A DNA stretch of 64,000 nucleotides. It comes from Lampropedia cohaerens. GTDB taxonomy: Bacteria; Pseudomonadota; Gammaproteobacteria; Burkholderiales; Burkholderiaceae_C. The notes under the pieces were generated by a model, which saw only the letters and a program-made list of their open reading frames with translations, searched no databases and was not told the origin of the DNA. The stretch spans positions 186,001-250,000 of the forward strand of contig NZ_LBNQ01000009.1 of NCBI RefSeq assembly GCF_001005215.1, given 5' to 3'. Made by a program: the position numbers and the translations under genes. How positions within the stretch are numbered: position 1 is the first letter of the stretch; the number at the start of each line of letters is the position of its first letter. This document shows, piece by piece, positions 9,128 through 21,151 of this stretch.

Positions 9128-9222
9128 GCCAGCTACCGGTGCGCGGTGCAGTCAGGTGGCGCCGGCATCGGGCTTGCCAAGGCAGGCCCTGGGCCCGGCA
9201 GGATGCGCAGGCGCCCGCGCAA

Positions 9223-9360
9223 TCAGGACAGACCCAGACGCTTGCGACCCTTGGCGCGGCGCGCGTTGATCACGGCGCGGCCGCCGCGGGTCTTCATGCG
9301 AACGAGAAAGCCGTGGGTGCGGGCACGACGGATTTTGGAGGGTTGGTATGTACGTTTCAT
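9223..9360 (-). CDS. rpmH: 50S ribosomal protein L34
   Basis: A 45-aa basic protein beginning [19 protein letters not shown] and ending in GRKRLGLS, the near-invariant bacterial L34. It is preceded by the ribosome site AGGTGA 6 nt before the ATG. It forms the first gene of the leftward rpmH-rnpA-yidD-yidC cluster, divergent from dnaA. Confidence 0.98.
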   Translation of the reverse strand: MKRTYQPSKIRRARTHGFLVRMKTRGGRAVINARRAKGRKRLGLS

Positions 9361-9496
9361 GAAACTCACCTTTGGTCAAATGCAAATGCCAAGTTTGCAC
9401 AAACCCCCTGCAGGCCGCAGATCCCGGCAAGCAAAAGGGCAACGCGCATCCCGAAAACCCAGTCAAATTCCGGGGCCGGGCCAAAGCAAACCGCAG

Positions 9497-9526
9497 ATTA
9501 TCGCACGCGCTTGCCGCTTGTGCCAA
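9497..9526 (-). promoter_or_regulatory. Candidate sigma-70 promoter of rpmH
   Basis: On the minus strand, TTGGCA (9526-9521) and GATAAT (9502-9497) are separated by 18 nt; each matches the sigma-70 consensus at 5 of 6 positions. Transcription would start about 130 nt before rpmH. No experimental support; called by inspection. Confidence 0.45.
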
Positions 9527-9622
9527 ATTGGGGTGCTAAGGACATGCCAACGTGGCGCTGCGCGCCGTCCATTGTGATGCGTGGTGGTCCGCTGCGGCGG
9601 TGCGTCGCGTCCCCGTCTGGGC

Positions 9623-9631
9623 TGTGGATAA
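9623..9631 (-). promoter_or_regulatory. Perfect DnaA box
   Basis: TGTGGATAA on the plus strand, i.e. the consensus TTATCCACA on the minus strand. It lies directly before the -35 region of the candidate dnaA promoter, where DnaA binding could repress its own transcription. Confidence 0.7.
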
Positions 9632-9632
9632 C

Positions 9633-9662
9633 TTGGGTGAGCGAGTGGCCCGCGCCTATAAT
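9633..9662 (+). promoter_or_regulatory. Candidate dnaA promoter
   Basis: A perfect -10 TATAAT at 9657-9662 with a weak -35 TTGGGT at 9633-9638 (18-nt spacer). The upstream DnaA box ends at 9631, just before the -35. The leader to the dnaA start would be about 190 nt. Confidence 0.55.
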
Positions 9663-9859
9663 CGAGCCCTTTTTCTCCCTTTGCGCGCCAATCAGCCCAG
9701 CTGGTCGCTCGGCTTGGCCAGAGCTGGTCGGTTTGGCTTGATGGGCCAGCGCGGCACAGCGGTGCAGCCTTGGTCGCTGCCGGCCCTGGCCATAGTCATT
9801 TGCCGCAAGGGGGAGGCGCTTTAAGCGCGTGGCGGGCGCCAATAGTAGTCTGATTGCGG

Positions 9860-11464
9860 ATGGGAATGGAACAAGATTTTGCAGCGGCCGTGCCGCATGG
9901 CACGGAAGATGGTATCTGGCAGCTTTGTCTGGATCGGCTGGCCCTGGAAGTGCCGCCCCAGCAGTTCGGCACGTGGCTCAAGCCGCTGCAGGCACAGTAC
10001 GCATCGTCCGATGGGTGCCTGCGGTTGCTGGCACCCAACCGGATTGCGCTGGACTACATCCGGGGTCGCTATCTTGAGCGCATCGGTGCGCTGTTGCGAG
10101 AGCTCAGCGGCCAGCAGTCCCTGCGCATCGAGCTGGGCGTGGCGCGCCGGGCGACTGGCGCAGGGGGTGTCGCGCAACGCGCAGCGCGCGTGGCGGCAGT
10201 GGCCGCCTCCACTACCACTTCGGCACAGGGGCTGGCCGCACAGTTCGGGACCCAGCTGCGGGCCCGTGAACAGGCCCAGGGGCATCTGAATCTGACCAGG
10301 CAACCGGTTGCGCCGCTGCATGCTGCGGCGCAGGCGACCTATGACGACGCCAACGGCTATGGCATGCAGGCTGGGCTGGATCTGCCGGCCCCGCCTGCTG
10401 ATGCGCAGGATGAGGCGACGGCAGCCGGACCAGCGTCAGCGCCGCCGTCGCGGCTGAATCCGCAGCTGACCTTCGAGACCCTGATTGAGGGCTCGGCCAA
10501 CCGCATGGCGCGGGCAGCGGCGCTGCATGTGGCGCATGCGCCCGGCCAGCTCTACAACCCGCTGTTCATCTATGGCGGCGTCGGCTTGGGCAAGACCCAC
10601 CTGATGCATGCGGTGGGCAACCAGACGCTGGCCGACAAGCCGGATGCGAAGGTGCTCTACATCCATGCCGAGCAGTTCGTTACCGACGTGGTCAAGTCCT
10701 ACCAGCGCAAGACGTTCGATGCGCTCAAGCAACGCTATCACTCGCTGGATATCCTGCTGATCGACGATGTGCAATTCATCGCAGGCAAGGAGCGCACGCA
10801 GGAGGAGTTCTTCAATGCGTTTGAGGCGCTGCTGTCGAAGAAGTCGCACATCGTCATGACCAGCGATACCTATCCCAAGGGATTGACGGACATTCATGAG
10901 CGGCTGGTTTCGCGCTTTGACGCCGGGCTGACGGTGGCCATCGAGCCGCCCGAGTTGGAGATGCGCGTGGCGATCCTGATCAACAAGGCCAAGGCCGAGG
11001 GCATTGCGCTGTCGGAGGATGTGGCCTTCTTCATCGCCAAGAACGTGCGCTCGAACGTGCGCGAGCTCGAAGGCGCGCTGCGCAAGGTGCTGGCCTATGC
11101 ACGCTTTAATGGCAAGGACATCTCCATTCCCGTAGCGCGCGAGGCGCTGCGCGACCTGCTGTCGATCCAGAACCGCCAGATCAGCATCGAGAACATCCAG
11201 AAGACGGTGGCCGACTTCTACAAGATCAAGGTGGCCGACATGTACAGCAAGAAGCGCCCGGCCAGCATTGCGCGCCCGCGCCAGATTGCCATGTACCTGG
11301 CCAAGGAGCTGACCCAAAAGAGCCTGCCCGAGATTGGCGAGATGTTCGGCGGGCGTGACCACACCACGGTGCTGCACGCGGTGCGCAAGATCGGCCAGGA
11401 GCGCCAGCAGCAAATCGAGCTGAACCAGCAGCTGCACGTGCTGGAGCAGACCCTCAAGCGTTGA
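9860..11464 (+). CDS. dnaA: Chromosomal replication initiator protein DnaA
   Basis: Replication initiator, about 534 aa. An N-terminal domain I ([20 protein letters not shown]) is followed by a long variable linker, then the AAA+ domain. Walker A is [16 protein letters not shown] near residue 239 and Walker [21 protein letters not shown] near 300. The C-terminal DnaA-box-binding domain ends the protein, with [14 protein letters not shown]. Start codons at 9860 and 9866 are both possible (a TTG at 9854 is also in frame), and no strong ribosome site decides. It is followed by dnaN and gyrB. Confidence 0.97.
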   Translation: MGMEQDFAAAVPHGTEDGIWQLCLDRLALEVPPQQFGTWLKPLQAQYASSDGCLRLLAPNRIALDYIRGRYLERIGALLRELSGQQSLRIELGVARRATGAGGVAQRAARVAAVAASTTTSAQGLAAQFGTQLRAREQAQGHLNLTRQPVAPLHAAAQATYDDANGYGMQAGLDLPAPPADAQDEATAAGPASAPPSRLNPQLTFETLIEGSANRMARAAALHVAHAPGQLYNPLFIYGGVGLGKTHLMHAVGNQTLADKPDAKVLYIHAEQFVTDVVKSYQRKTFDALKQRYHSLDILLIDDVQFIAGKERTQEEFFNAFEALLSKKSHIVMTSDTYPKGLTDIHERLVSRFDAGLTVAIEPPELEMRVAILINKAKAEGIALSEDVAFFIAKNVRSNVRELEGALRKVLAYARFNGKDISIPVAREALRDLLSIQNRQISIENIQKTVADFYKIKVADMYSKKRPASIARPRQIAMYLAKELTQKSLPEIGEMFGGRDHTTVLHAVRKIGQERQQQIELNQQLHVLEQTLKR

Positions 11465-11650
11465 TGCCGTTGCCGAGATGCGGGCTTTTCTCAACAAAAA
11501 CACGGGCTTGCCCGCGTTCTGTGGCCAACTGCCAAGTGGCTGATTTTTCGTAGAAAATAGGGTCTTTGCCCGTTTGTGGCAGAGAGTGGTCAGGCACCAG
11601 TGCTGCCGGTTTCCCACCCGCAACCCGAACCCGATACATGGAGTGACAAG

Positions 11651-12811
11651 GTGATTGTTTTCAAAGCCCCCCAGGACACGGTCCTTTCGGTTCTGCAATC
11701 CATCGCGGGCATCGTCGAGCGCAGGCACACGCTGCCGATTCTGGCCAACGTGCTGCTGCGCAAGACCGGCAATACCCTGCAGCTGACCACCAGCGATCTG
11801 GAAGTGCAGATTCGCACCAGTGCCGATCTCGGTGGGGATGCCGCAGCGGACTTTGCCACCACCATCGGCGCGCGCAAGCTCATCGAAATCCTGCGCACCT
11901 TCCAGCCGGATCAGACTGTTACGCTGGAGTCCTCGCAGGACCGCTTTGTCCTCAAGGGCGGCAAGAGCCGCTTTACCCTGCAGTCGCTGCCGGCAGCGGA
12001 CTTCCCGCTGGTGCAGGAGTCGCCCAACTACGGACCGGCGTTCTCGATTCCGCAGGCGGTGTTCAAGCACCTGCTCGGGCAAGTGGCCTTTGCGATGGCG
12101 GTGCAGGATATCCGCTACTACCTCAACGGCATCCTGTTCGTCGCCGAAGGGCGCACGCTGAGCTTGGTGGCGACCGACGGGCACCGGCTGGCGTTTGCCA
12201 GCGCGACGCTGGACGCGGACGTGCCCAAGCAGGAAGTGATCCTGCCGCGCAAGACGGTTGTCGAGCTGCAGCGCCTGCTGCGCAACGTGCCCGAACCCAA
12301 GGACACGCGGCAGAGCGACACCGCCGAGCCTGCTGAGGCACCGGCCATGATCCAGTTCCAGTTTGCCAACAACCAGGCCAAGCTGAGCTTCAATGGGCTC
12401 GAATTCGTCACCAAGCTGGTCGAGGGCAAGTTCCCGGACTACAACCGGGTCATCCCCGTGGGCTATACCAACAGCGTCACGCTGGGCCGCCAGGCCCTGC
12501 AGGCCAGCCTGCAGCGCATGACTATCATGACCAGCGACAAGTTCAAGGGCGTGCGCCTGAACTTCGAACCAGGCGTGCTGCGCATCAGCTCCGCCAACGC
12601 CGAGCAGGAGGAGGCGCAGGACGAGCTGGAAATCGACTATGGCGGCCCAAAGGTCGAGTCCGGCTTCAACGTCAGCTATCTGCTCGACGTGCTGGGCAAC
12701 ATCTCGCAGGACATGGTCAACTTTGCCTTCGAAGATGGCAGCAGCTCGGCACTGATCAGCATCCCGGGAGATGCCAACTTCAAGTACGTGGTGATGCCCA
12801 TGCGCATTTGA
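11651..12811 (+). CDS. dnaN: DNA polymerase III subunit beta (sliding clamp)
   Basis: Sliding clamp that tethers DNA polymerase III to DNA, 386 aa. The N-terminus MIVFKAPQDTVL and the segment SIAGIVERRHTLPILANVLL are strongly family-typical, and the protein ends in the clamp C-terminus YVVMPMRI. I start at the GTG at 11651: the reading frame is open further upstream, but the homologous N-terminus begins here, preceded by GGAG at suitable spacing. The central segment (PEPKDTRQSDTAEPAEAPA) looks like a short insertion relative to E. coli DnaN (366 aa). Confidence 0.96.
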   Translation: MIVFKAPQDTVLSVLQSIAGIVERRHTLPILANVLLRKTGNTLQLTTSDLEVQIRTSADLGGDAAADFATTIGARKLIEILRTFQPDQTVTLESSQDRFVLKGGKSRFTLQSLPAADFPLVQESPNYGPAFSIPQAVFKHLLGQVAFAMAVQDIRYYLNGILFVAEGRTLSLVATDGHRLAFASATLDADVPKQEVILPRKTVVELQRLLRNVPEPKDTRQSDTAEPAEAPAMIQFQFANNQAKLSFNGLEFVTKLVEGKFPDYNRVIPVGYTNSVTLGRQALQASLQRMTIMTSDKFKGVRLNFEPGVLRISSANAEQEEAQDELEIDYGGPKVESGFNVSYLLDVLGNISQDMVNFAFEDGSSSALISIPGDANFKYVVMPMRI

Positions 12812-12984
12812 TTGATGGCAGAGATAGGTGGTAAATGCTTGTTTTTCAAGGATTCGCCACCATGTCTACAGATAGAGATATCCATAAATAGAGTTCACCG
12901 CACGGCTGCACAGGGTTCCGGTGCAGCAGGTGTTTGGGGTCAGACCAAGAAGTCGCTGGATTTTGCGCGCTGGCCTTGCAGTAG

Positions 12985-15585
<2,601 letters not shown>

Positions 15586-15625
15586 AGTCCGGCCTCGCTG
15601 TCCCTGATAGATTCCCGACAGGCTC

Positions 15626-16021
15626 TCAGGCGGCGTGGCGTCTGTCGTAATCACGCTGGGCCTGTAGCACCTTCTCGATATGGGCCTCTGCCCATGCGGC
15701 CAGCGGCTCGATCAGCGCCGAGAGCGCAGAGCCTAGCTCTGTCAGCGCATATTCCACAGTCACTGGCACGGTCGCAAATGCCGTGCGGCTGACCAGCCCG
15801 TCGCGCTCGAGCTTCTGCAAGGTCTGGCTCAGGGACTTGGGGGATACCCCTTCTATGTCGCGGCGCAGCTGATTAAAGCGCTGCGGCCCTTGCGTGAGCC
15901 GCCGCACGATCAGCAGCGCCCACTTGTCTGCCAGGCGGTCGAACACCATTCGCGCCGGGCAATCCTTCCTGTATACGTTGTACGGTGCGGCAACTTCGGC
16001 CCCCGTGGTTTGCGTCTGCAT
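15626..16021 (-). CDS. HxlR-family transcriptional regulator
   Basis: Winged-helix regulator, 131 aa. It carries the typical HxlR arrangement: a conserved cysteine near the N-terminus (RKDCPARMVFDRLADKWALLI), the helix-turn-helix region RFNQLRRDIEGVSPKSLSQT, and the wing LVSRTAFATVPVTVEYALTE. HxlR proteins such as YodB and QorR respond to electrophiles or oxidants through that N-terminal cysteine and often repress a neighbouring reductase. Here the gene is divergent from a flavodoxin-like reductase, which fits that arrangement (inference). Confidence 0.92.
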   Translation of the reverse strand: MQTQTTGAEVAAPYNVYRKDCPARMVFDRLADKWALLIVRRLTQGPQRFNQLRRDIEGVSPKSLSQTLQKLERDGLVSRTAFATVPVTVEYALTELGSALSALIEPLAAWAEAHIEKVLQAQRDYDRRHAA

Positions 16022-16047
16022 GCCATTCTCCAGTAGCCAGTTGCCAC

Positions 16048-16087
16048 ATGGTAACTTCTTGTGGTGTTGATATCAAATATATACCAT
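16048..16087. promoter_or_regulatory. Candidate operator/promoter between HxlR regulator and flavodoxin-like gene
   Basis: The divergent intergenic region holds a perfect 10-nt palindrome TTGATATCAA (16067-16076) and flanking inverted half-sites ATGGTA (16048-16053) and TACCAT (16082-16087). The stretch is AT-rich compared with its surroundings. It is a plausible binding region for the HxlR regulator; assignment is inference. Confidence 0.4.
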
Positions 16088-16138
16088 CGGCTGCCTGCGT
16101 GTGCATGCGCGCATTTCCATGACTTTCAGGAGTGACTG

Positions 16139-16693
16139 ATGACGAATGCAGTGATTGTTCATTTTTCAGGCGATGGCCACACCAAGCGCATCGCCGAGGT
16201 GGCCGCTCAGGCTTCCGGAGCCGCGTTGATTGAGATCGACAGCGAGGGCAATCTGCCCGAGCCCGCATGGGCCCAGCTTGATGAGGCCAGGGCCATCCTC
16301 TTTGGCACACCGACCTACATGGGCAACGTGCCCTGGCAATTCAAGAAGTTTGCCGACGCAACGTCGAAGAAGTGGGGCACGCGCGCCTGGAGTGACAAGG
16401 TGTTCGGTGGCATCGTCAACAGCGCTAGTCTCAACGGCGACAAGCACGTGTCCATGATTTACCTGCAGACACTGGCGTCCCAGCACGGAGGGGTCTGGGT
16501 CAGCCTGGGCCTGCTGCCTGCCAACACGCAGGCGGCCACCCGCAACGATGTCAACAACCTCGGCGGCTCGGTGGGGGCGCTGGTGCAGTCGCCATCGGAT
16601 GCCGGGGCAGAAGCCATCCCCGAGGGCGATCTGGAGACGGTGCGCCAGTACGCCAAGCGCGTGGTCGATGTTGCCAGCCGCCTGCATGGCTGA
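16139..16693 (+). CDS. Flavodoxin-like NAD(P)H:quinone oxidoreductase (WrbA-type)
   Basis: Flavodoxin-fold protein, 184 aa. The N-terminal strand and phosphate-binding loop read AVIVHFSGDGHTKRIAE, and the later FMN-contact region is LFGTPTYMGNVPWQFKKFAD followed by GGIVNSASLNGDKH. Proteins of this group reduce quinones or related electrophiles in the cytosol. The divergent HxlR regulator suggests induction by reactive quinones or aldehydes. The loop is less canonical than in E. coli WrbA, so the exact subfamily is uncertain. Confidence 0.85.
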   Translation: MTNAVIVHFSGDGHTKRIAEVAAQASGAALIEIDSEGNLPEPAWAQLDEARAILFGTPTYMGNVPWQFKKFADATSKKWGTRAWSDKVFGGIVNSASLNGDKHVSMIYLQTLASQHGGVWVSLGLLPANTQAATRNDVNNLGGSVGALVQSPSDAGAEAIPEGDLETVRQYAKRVVDVASRLHG

Positions 16694-16780
16694 GCGCGAC
16701 ATTCCTGCCGCAGCCGCCGTGGCCGCCTTGGCGGTGCCCCGCGGCAGGGGGGGCTCCCATGCTGCCATTGCGAGACATAG

Positions 16781-17419
16781 ATGGTTAAGATCCTGCACTA
16801 CGTGTTTGATCCGCTGTGCGGCTGGTGCTATGGTGCCAGCCCAGGGCTGAATGCGCTGGCCGGGGTTCCGGACGTTCGTGTTCGACTGTTGCCCAGCGGC
16901 CTGTTTGCTGGCAGCGGCGCGCGCGCCATGGACGATGCGTTTGCGGCCTATGCCTGGAGCAACGACCAGCGGATCGCGCGCTTGAGCGGTCAGCGCTTTA
17001 CCGAGCGTTACCGTACGCAGGTGTTGGGCAACCATGCCCAGCGCTTCGACAGTGGCTTGGCCACGCTGGCACTCACGGCCGTCGCCCTGGCTGCGCCACA
17101 GCGTGAGCTGGAGGCGCTGGGCGCTATCCAGCTGGCGCGTTACGTCGATGGGCAGGATGTGACGCAGGTGCAGACGCTGCAAGCCCTGCTGCGCAGCCTG
17201 GATCTGGCCGAGGCGGCCGAGCGACTGCGTCAGCCCGATGCTGAACTGGAGGCCGCCAATCGCACGCGTGTGGAGTCGGCGCAGGCACTGCTGCGCAGAT
17301 TCGGCGCGCAGGGGGTGCCAACGCTCGTGCTGGAGCATGCCGGGGGGCAGACCTTGCTGCCAAGCGGGGCGCTTTTCACAGATCCCTATGCGCTTGCAAA
17401 CCAATTGGGACAGGCGTAA
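16781..17419 (+). CDS. DsbA-family oxidoreductase (cytoplasmic, FrnE/DsbA-like)
   Basis: Thioredoxin-fold protein, 212 aa, beginning directly with the first strand and a CxxC active site: MVKILHYVFDPLCGWCYGAS (Cys-Gly-Trp-Cys near residues 13-16). A helical insertion and a cis-proline motif (GVPTLVLEHAGG) follow. There is no signal peptide, so it is probably cytoplasmic. It lies 87 nt after the flavodoxin-like gene in the same direction and may be co-expressed with it in a redox-stress response (inference). Confidence 0.85.
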   Translation: MVKILHYVFDPLCGWCYGASPGLNALAGVPDVRVRLLPSGLFAGSGARAMDDAFAAYAWSNDQRIARLSGQRFTERYRTQVLGNHAQRFDSGLATLALTAVALAAPQRELEALGAIQLARYVDGQDVTQVQTLQALLRSLDLAEAAERLRQPDAELEAANRTRVESAQALLRRFGAQGVPTLVLEHAGGQTLLPSGALFTDPYALANQLGQA

Positions 17420-17635
17420 TGCACACCTGCACCTTGCCTGCGCGTGGGCGTGACATGCCGCCGCGCGGAGACAGGCGCTGGTTCTCGCAGTCGAGCGCGC
17501 CGCAAGGCTGAAGATGGCGCGCTAACCTTAGCGCCCGCTCGATCGGCCCGATTCCCCTGTTGCGCGTGAGCACATGGATTGCGCAGTACAGCTTCTGCGC
17601 AGATCCGATGGATCTGGCCGTGATGCCGCAGCGCG

Positions 17636-18526
17636 TCAGCGATGCAGTTCCTGCACTACACGGCGCACGCCATCCTGCCACGCGGGCAGCAGCAGTCCGA
17701 AGGTCTGCTGAAACAGCGTGGTATCCAGCCGACTGTTGTGCGGTCGCGTCGCCGGTGTCGGGTATTCGCTGGAGGCAATGGGCGTGAGCTGCGCATCCAG
17801 GCCCTGAGCGCCGAGGGCCCTGGCTGATTCCAGCACATACTGCGCAAAGTCAAACCAGCTGGCCTCACCGGCTGCCGTGACGTGGTAGATGCCCGAGAAG
17901 GCCGGGCTTCCGGGGATGGCCTGGCGCAGCGCCTGTGCAGTGGCATCGGCAAGCAGCTCGGCCCCGGTGGGCGCGCCTATCTGATCGGCAACGATGCGCA
18001 GCTGCTCACGCTCGCCAGCCAGCCGCAGCATGGTCTTGAGAAAGTTCTGGCCGTGTGCGCCATAGACCCAGCTGGTGCGCAGAATCAGGTGGCGTGCGCC
18101 GCTTTCGGTAATGTGCTTTTCTCCCTCCAGCTTGCTCTGGCCGTAGACCGAAAGGGGTGCGGTGGGCGCGTCCTCGCGCCATGGCTCCTCGCCGCTGCCA
18201 TCGAACACGTAATCCGTCGAGTAGTGCACCAGCCAGGCATCCAGTCGGGCGGCTTCCTCGGCCAGTACCTGCGGAGCGGCTGCATTGATGGCAAAGGCCT
18301 GTTCCGGCTCGGACTCCGCCCTGTCCACCGCGGTGTAGGCGGCCGCGTTGACGATGGCATCAGGGGCAACGGCGCGGATGGTTTCGCGCAGTCTTTCAGG
18401 CTGTGTCAGGTCGCCACACAGCGCGCCACCGTCGCGTTCTGGCGCAATGACCTCGCCGAGGACGGCTAGGCTGCGCTGCAGCTCCCAGCCGACCTGTCCG
18501 TTCTTGCCCAGCAGCAAAATTTTCAT
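17636..18526 (-). CDS. rfbD: dTDP-4-dehydrorhamnose reductase
   Basis: Last enzyme of dTDP-L-rhamnose synthesis, 296 aa, short-chain-dehydrogenase fold. It has the N-terminal nucleotide site MKILLLGKNGQVGWELQRSL, the sequence NAAAYTAVDRAESEPEQAFA, and the catalytic YxxxK region YGQSKLEGE. STDYVFDG is characteristic. I chose the ATG at 18526, preceded by GGAGA, because an upstream extension shows no family similarity. It lies 81 nt downstream of rfbB. The partner genes rfbA and rfbC are not in the window. Confidence 0.95.
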   Translation of the reverse strand: MKILLLGKNGQVGWELQRSLAVLGEVIAPERDGGALCGDLTQPERLRETIRAVAPDAIVNAAAYTAVDRAESEPEQAFAINAAAPQVLAEEAARLDAWLVHYSTDYVFDGSGEEPWREDAPTAPLSVYGQSKLEGEKHITESGARHLILRTSWVYGAHGQNFLKTMLRLAGEREQLRIVADQIGAPTGAELLADATAQALRQAIPGSPAFSGIYHVTAAGEASWFDFAQYVLESARALGAQGLDAQLTPIASSEYPTPATRPHNSRLDTTLFQQTFGLLLPAWQDGVRRVVQELHR

Positions 18527-18607
18527 TGCAGATCTCCCCGTGTGCCTCCACGGCGTCACCGGTGCGCCGCGGGCTGAATGGAGCGATGGTAAACAGGTTC
18601 TGAGGAT

Positions 18608-19666
18608 TTACGGCGCATACTGCCTGCGCAGCCAGTCGCGGTAGGCACCGGTGCGCACGCTCTCTACCCAGGCGGCATTGTCCAGATACCACTGGACGGT
18701 TTTGCGGATGCCGGAATCGAAGGTTTCGGCCGGTTGCCAGCCGAGCTCCCGCTGGATCTTGCTCGCATCGATGGCGTAGCGGCGGTCGTGGCCCGGGCGG
18801 TCGGCCACGAAGCGGATCTGCTCGGCATAGCTTTGGCCGTCGTGGCGTGGACGTAGCGCATCCAGCAGGGCGCAGATGTGGCGCACGATGGCGAGGTTGG
18901 TCATCTCGTTGTGGCCGCCGATGTTGTAGGTTTCGCCGGGGGTGCCGGCTTCCAGCACGCGGCGGATGCCGCTGCAGTGGTCCCTGACGTACAGCCAGTC
19001 GCGGATCTGCAGGCCATCGCCGTAGATCGGCAGCGGCTTGCCCTCCAGTGCGTTGAGGATGACCAGCGGGATGAGCTTTTCCGGAAAGTGCAGCGGGCCG
19101 TAGTTGTTGCTGCAGTTGGTGGTCAGCACCGGCAGACCGTAGGTGTGAAACCACGCCCGTACCAGGTGGTCACTGGCGGCCTTGGTGGCGCTGTAGGGGC
19201 TGTTGGGCTGGTAGGGATGCTGCTCCGTGAATGCAGGCGCCTGCGGCGCCAGTGAGCCGTAGACCTCGTCCGTAGAGACGTGCAGGAAGCGAAAGGCTGC
19301 CTGAGCCGCCGCATCCAGCCCGCTCCAGTAGGCACGCGCGGCTTCCAGCAGCCGGAAGGTGCCGACCACGTTGGTGTGCAGAAAGTCGCCGGGGCCGTCG
19401 ATGGAGCGATCCACATGGCTTTCGGCTGCAAAGTGCACGATCGCACGCGGGCGGTGCCGCGCCAACAGCTGCGTCACCAGTGCCGTATCGGCAATGTCGC
19501 CGCGCACGAACGTGTGCCGAGCGTCGCCGTCGAGGCTGGCCAGATTCTGCAGATTGCCGGCGTAGGTGAGCTTGTCCAGTGTGACGATAGGCTCGTCGCG
19601 CTGGGCAAGCCAGTCGAGCACGAAGTTGGCGCCAATGAAGCCGGCGCCGCCGGTGACGAGGATCAT
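18608..19666 (-). CDS. rfbB: dTDP-glucose 4,6-dehydratase
   Basis: Second enzyme of dTDP-L-rhamnose synthesis, 352 aa, extended SDR family. The N-terminal NAD site is [49 protein letters not shown] (catalytic Asp-Glu pair) and [16 protein letters not shown] (Tyr-Lys) are diagnostic, as is TNCSNNYGP. The start is fixed by the family N-terminus at 19666. With rfbD it supplies rhamnose, probably for the surface glycan encoded elsewhere in the region. Confidence 0.97.
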   Translation of the reverse strand: MILVTGGAGFIGANFVLDWLAQRDEPIVTLDKLTYAGNLQNLASLDGDARHTFVRGDIADTALVTQLLARHRPRAIVHFAAESHVDRSIDGPGDFLHTNVVGTFRLLEAARAYWSGLDAAAQAAFRFLHVSTDEVYGSLAPQAPAFTEQHPYQPNSPYSATKAASDHLVRAWFHTYGLPVLTTNCSNNYGPLHFPEKLIPLVILNALEGKPLPIYGDGLQIRDWLYVRDHCSGIRRVLEAGTPGETYNIGGHNEMTNLAIVRHICALLDALRPRHDGQSYAEQIRFVADRPGHDRRYAIDASKIQRELGWQPAETFDSGIRKTVQWYLDNAAWVESVRTGAYRDWLRRQYAP

Positions 19667-19691
19667 GTCTGTACGGCCGGATCCAGGGGAA

Positions 19692-20981
19692 TCAGTAGAC
19701 CTCGGCTTCAGGGTTGGTCTGCTCCAGCTCGTAGGCGGCGGCCAGCATGGCCAGGCGACCGATGACACCGTACATGTAGAAGCGGTTGGGCAGCGCCTCG
19801 CCCGGATGGCCCTGCGCGTCGACGATGTGCTCGGGCTCGAAAGCCAGAGGCAGGAACGTGGCACCGGGCGCGTTGAGATTCTCGTCGGCGCCCTTGCTGG
19901 CGTGGGTGCGGTAGAAACCCCCGACGACGTAGCGGTCCATCATGTAGACCACCGGCTCGGCGGTGGCCCCTTCGATGGACTCGATGGTGGGCACGCCTTC
20001 CTGCAGGATGAGGTCGCTGACCTGCTGGCCATCCTTGATGACCGACATCTTGTTCTTGGTGCGGCGGTTGACGCTGGCCAGCTCGGCGGCATCCTGCACC
20101 ATCATCACGCCCATGCCGTAGGTGCCGTTGTCGGCCTTGACGACGACGTAGGGCTTGTCGGTGATGCCGTATTCCTTGTACTTGCGGCGCACCTTGCCCA
20201 GCAGCGCGTGCACGGCATCCTGCAGCGCTTCGAGCCCCTGGCTTTCGGCGAAGTTGATGCCGCGAACGCCGCTGAACAGCGGGTTGATCAGCCAGGGATC
20301 GATGCCAAGCATCTTGCCGAAGCGCTTGGCCACTTCCTCATAGGCCTTGAAGTGGTTGGTCTTGCGGCGCACGCTCCAGCCTGCGTGCAGCGGCGGCAGC
20401 AGAAACTGCTCGTGGATATCCTCCAGGATACCTGGCGCGCCGGCTGACAGGTCGTTGTTGAGCAAGATGGTGCAGGGGTCGAAATGGTCGACCTCCAGCC
20501 GGTACTTGCTGCGGTTGACGGGCTCAAGCAGCAGTTCCTCCCCATTGGCCAGCTTGATCGTGGTGTTCTCGGTGATCTCCGGGCTGATGGAGCCAATGCG
20601 CACGTTCAGGCCGGCAGCGCGGAAGATGCGGCGCAGTTGCGCCACGTTGGCCAGATAGTGTGGATTGCGCGTGTGGTTCTCGGGAATCAGCAGCAGGTTG
20701 CGTGCTTCGGGGCAGATCTTTTCGATTGCGGCCATGGCCGCCTGCACGGCCAGCGGCACCATCTCGGGCGTGAGATTGTTCCAGCCGCCCGGAAACAGGT
20801 TGGTGTCGACCGGTGCGACCTTGAAGCCGGCGTTGCGCACGTCGACCGAGCTGTAGAACGGCGGGGTGTGCTCCATCCACTCCAGGCGGAACCAGCGTTC
20901 GACCGCCGGCATGGATTCGAGAATGCGTTGCTCAAGCTCGCTGATGGGGCCGGTCAGGGCAGTGACGAGGTGGGGGACCAT
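19692..20981 (-). CDS. gshA: Glutamate-cysteine ligase, proteobacterial type
   Basis: First enzyme of glutathione synthesis, 429 aa. It belongs to the GshA type found in betaproteobacteria and cyanobacteria-like lineages rather than the E. coli type. Recognisable stretches include [28 protein letters not shown], and the ATP-grasp-like [18 protein letters not shown]. The ATG at 20981 is preceded by AGGA. The gene lies just upstream of rfbB on the same strand, and the second pathway gene, gshB, is about 11 kb away on the other strand. Confidence 0.93.
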   Translation of the reverse strand: MVPHLVTALTGPISELEQRILESMPAVERWFRLEWMEHTPPFYSSVDVRNAGFKVAPVDTNLFPGGWNNLTPEMVPLAVQAAMAAIEKICPEARNLLLIPENHTRNPHYLANVAQLRRIFRAAGLNVRIGSISPEITENTTIKLANGEELLLEPVNRSKYRLEVDHFDPCTILLNNDLSAGAPGILEDIHEQFLLPPLHAGWSVRRKTNHFKAYEEVAKRFGKMLGIDPWLINPLFSGVRGINFAESQGLEALQDAVHALLGKVRRKYKEYGITDKPYVVVKADNGTYGMGVMMVQDAAELASVNRRTKNKMSVIKDGQQVSDLILQEGVPTIESIEGATAEPVVYMMDRYVVGGFYRTHASKGADENLNAPGATFLPLAFEPEHIVDAQGHPGEALPNRFYMYGVIGRLAMLAAAYELEQTNPEAEVY

Positions 20982-21151
20982 AGATGTCCTGTATGACAAA
21001 AAACGAGACGATTGTAGAAGAGGCGTGTGACCGGGCGCGATTGTGGCACCCGACTCAGGCGAGGGAATGGCAACTGCGGCACCCGCTAGCGGCGTGACGC
21101 GCCAGTGCAGGCCATGCAGGCGCGTGCAGGATGGCCGAGGTGGGTGTGTCG

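Larger units (their letters stand above)
9361..9859. other. rpmH-dnaA intergenic region, possible oriC-proximal DNA
   Basis: About 500 nt without a convincing gene between divergent rpmH and dnaA, the place where many beta- and gammaproteobacterial origins lie. I see one perfect DnaA box (9623-9631) and the two promoter candidates listed separately. I do not see a cluster of boxes or an obvious AT-rich unwinding element, so origin function is not established from this sequence. Confidence 0.5.

Noticed and set aside
9361-9859. Confirmed oriC
   Set aside because: Only one perfect DnaA box and no clear AT-rich unwinding element; left as possible origin-proximal DNA.
12878-12886. ATATCCATA in the dnaN-gyrB gap as a DnaA box
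   Set aside because: Only 7 of 9 positions match the consensus and it is isolated.
17519-17534. Palindrome GCGCTAA-CC-TTAGCGC in the gap between the DsbA-like gene and rfbD
   Set aside because: Not followed by a T-run in either direction and the loop would be too tight; not called as a terminator.
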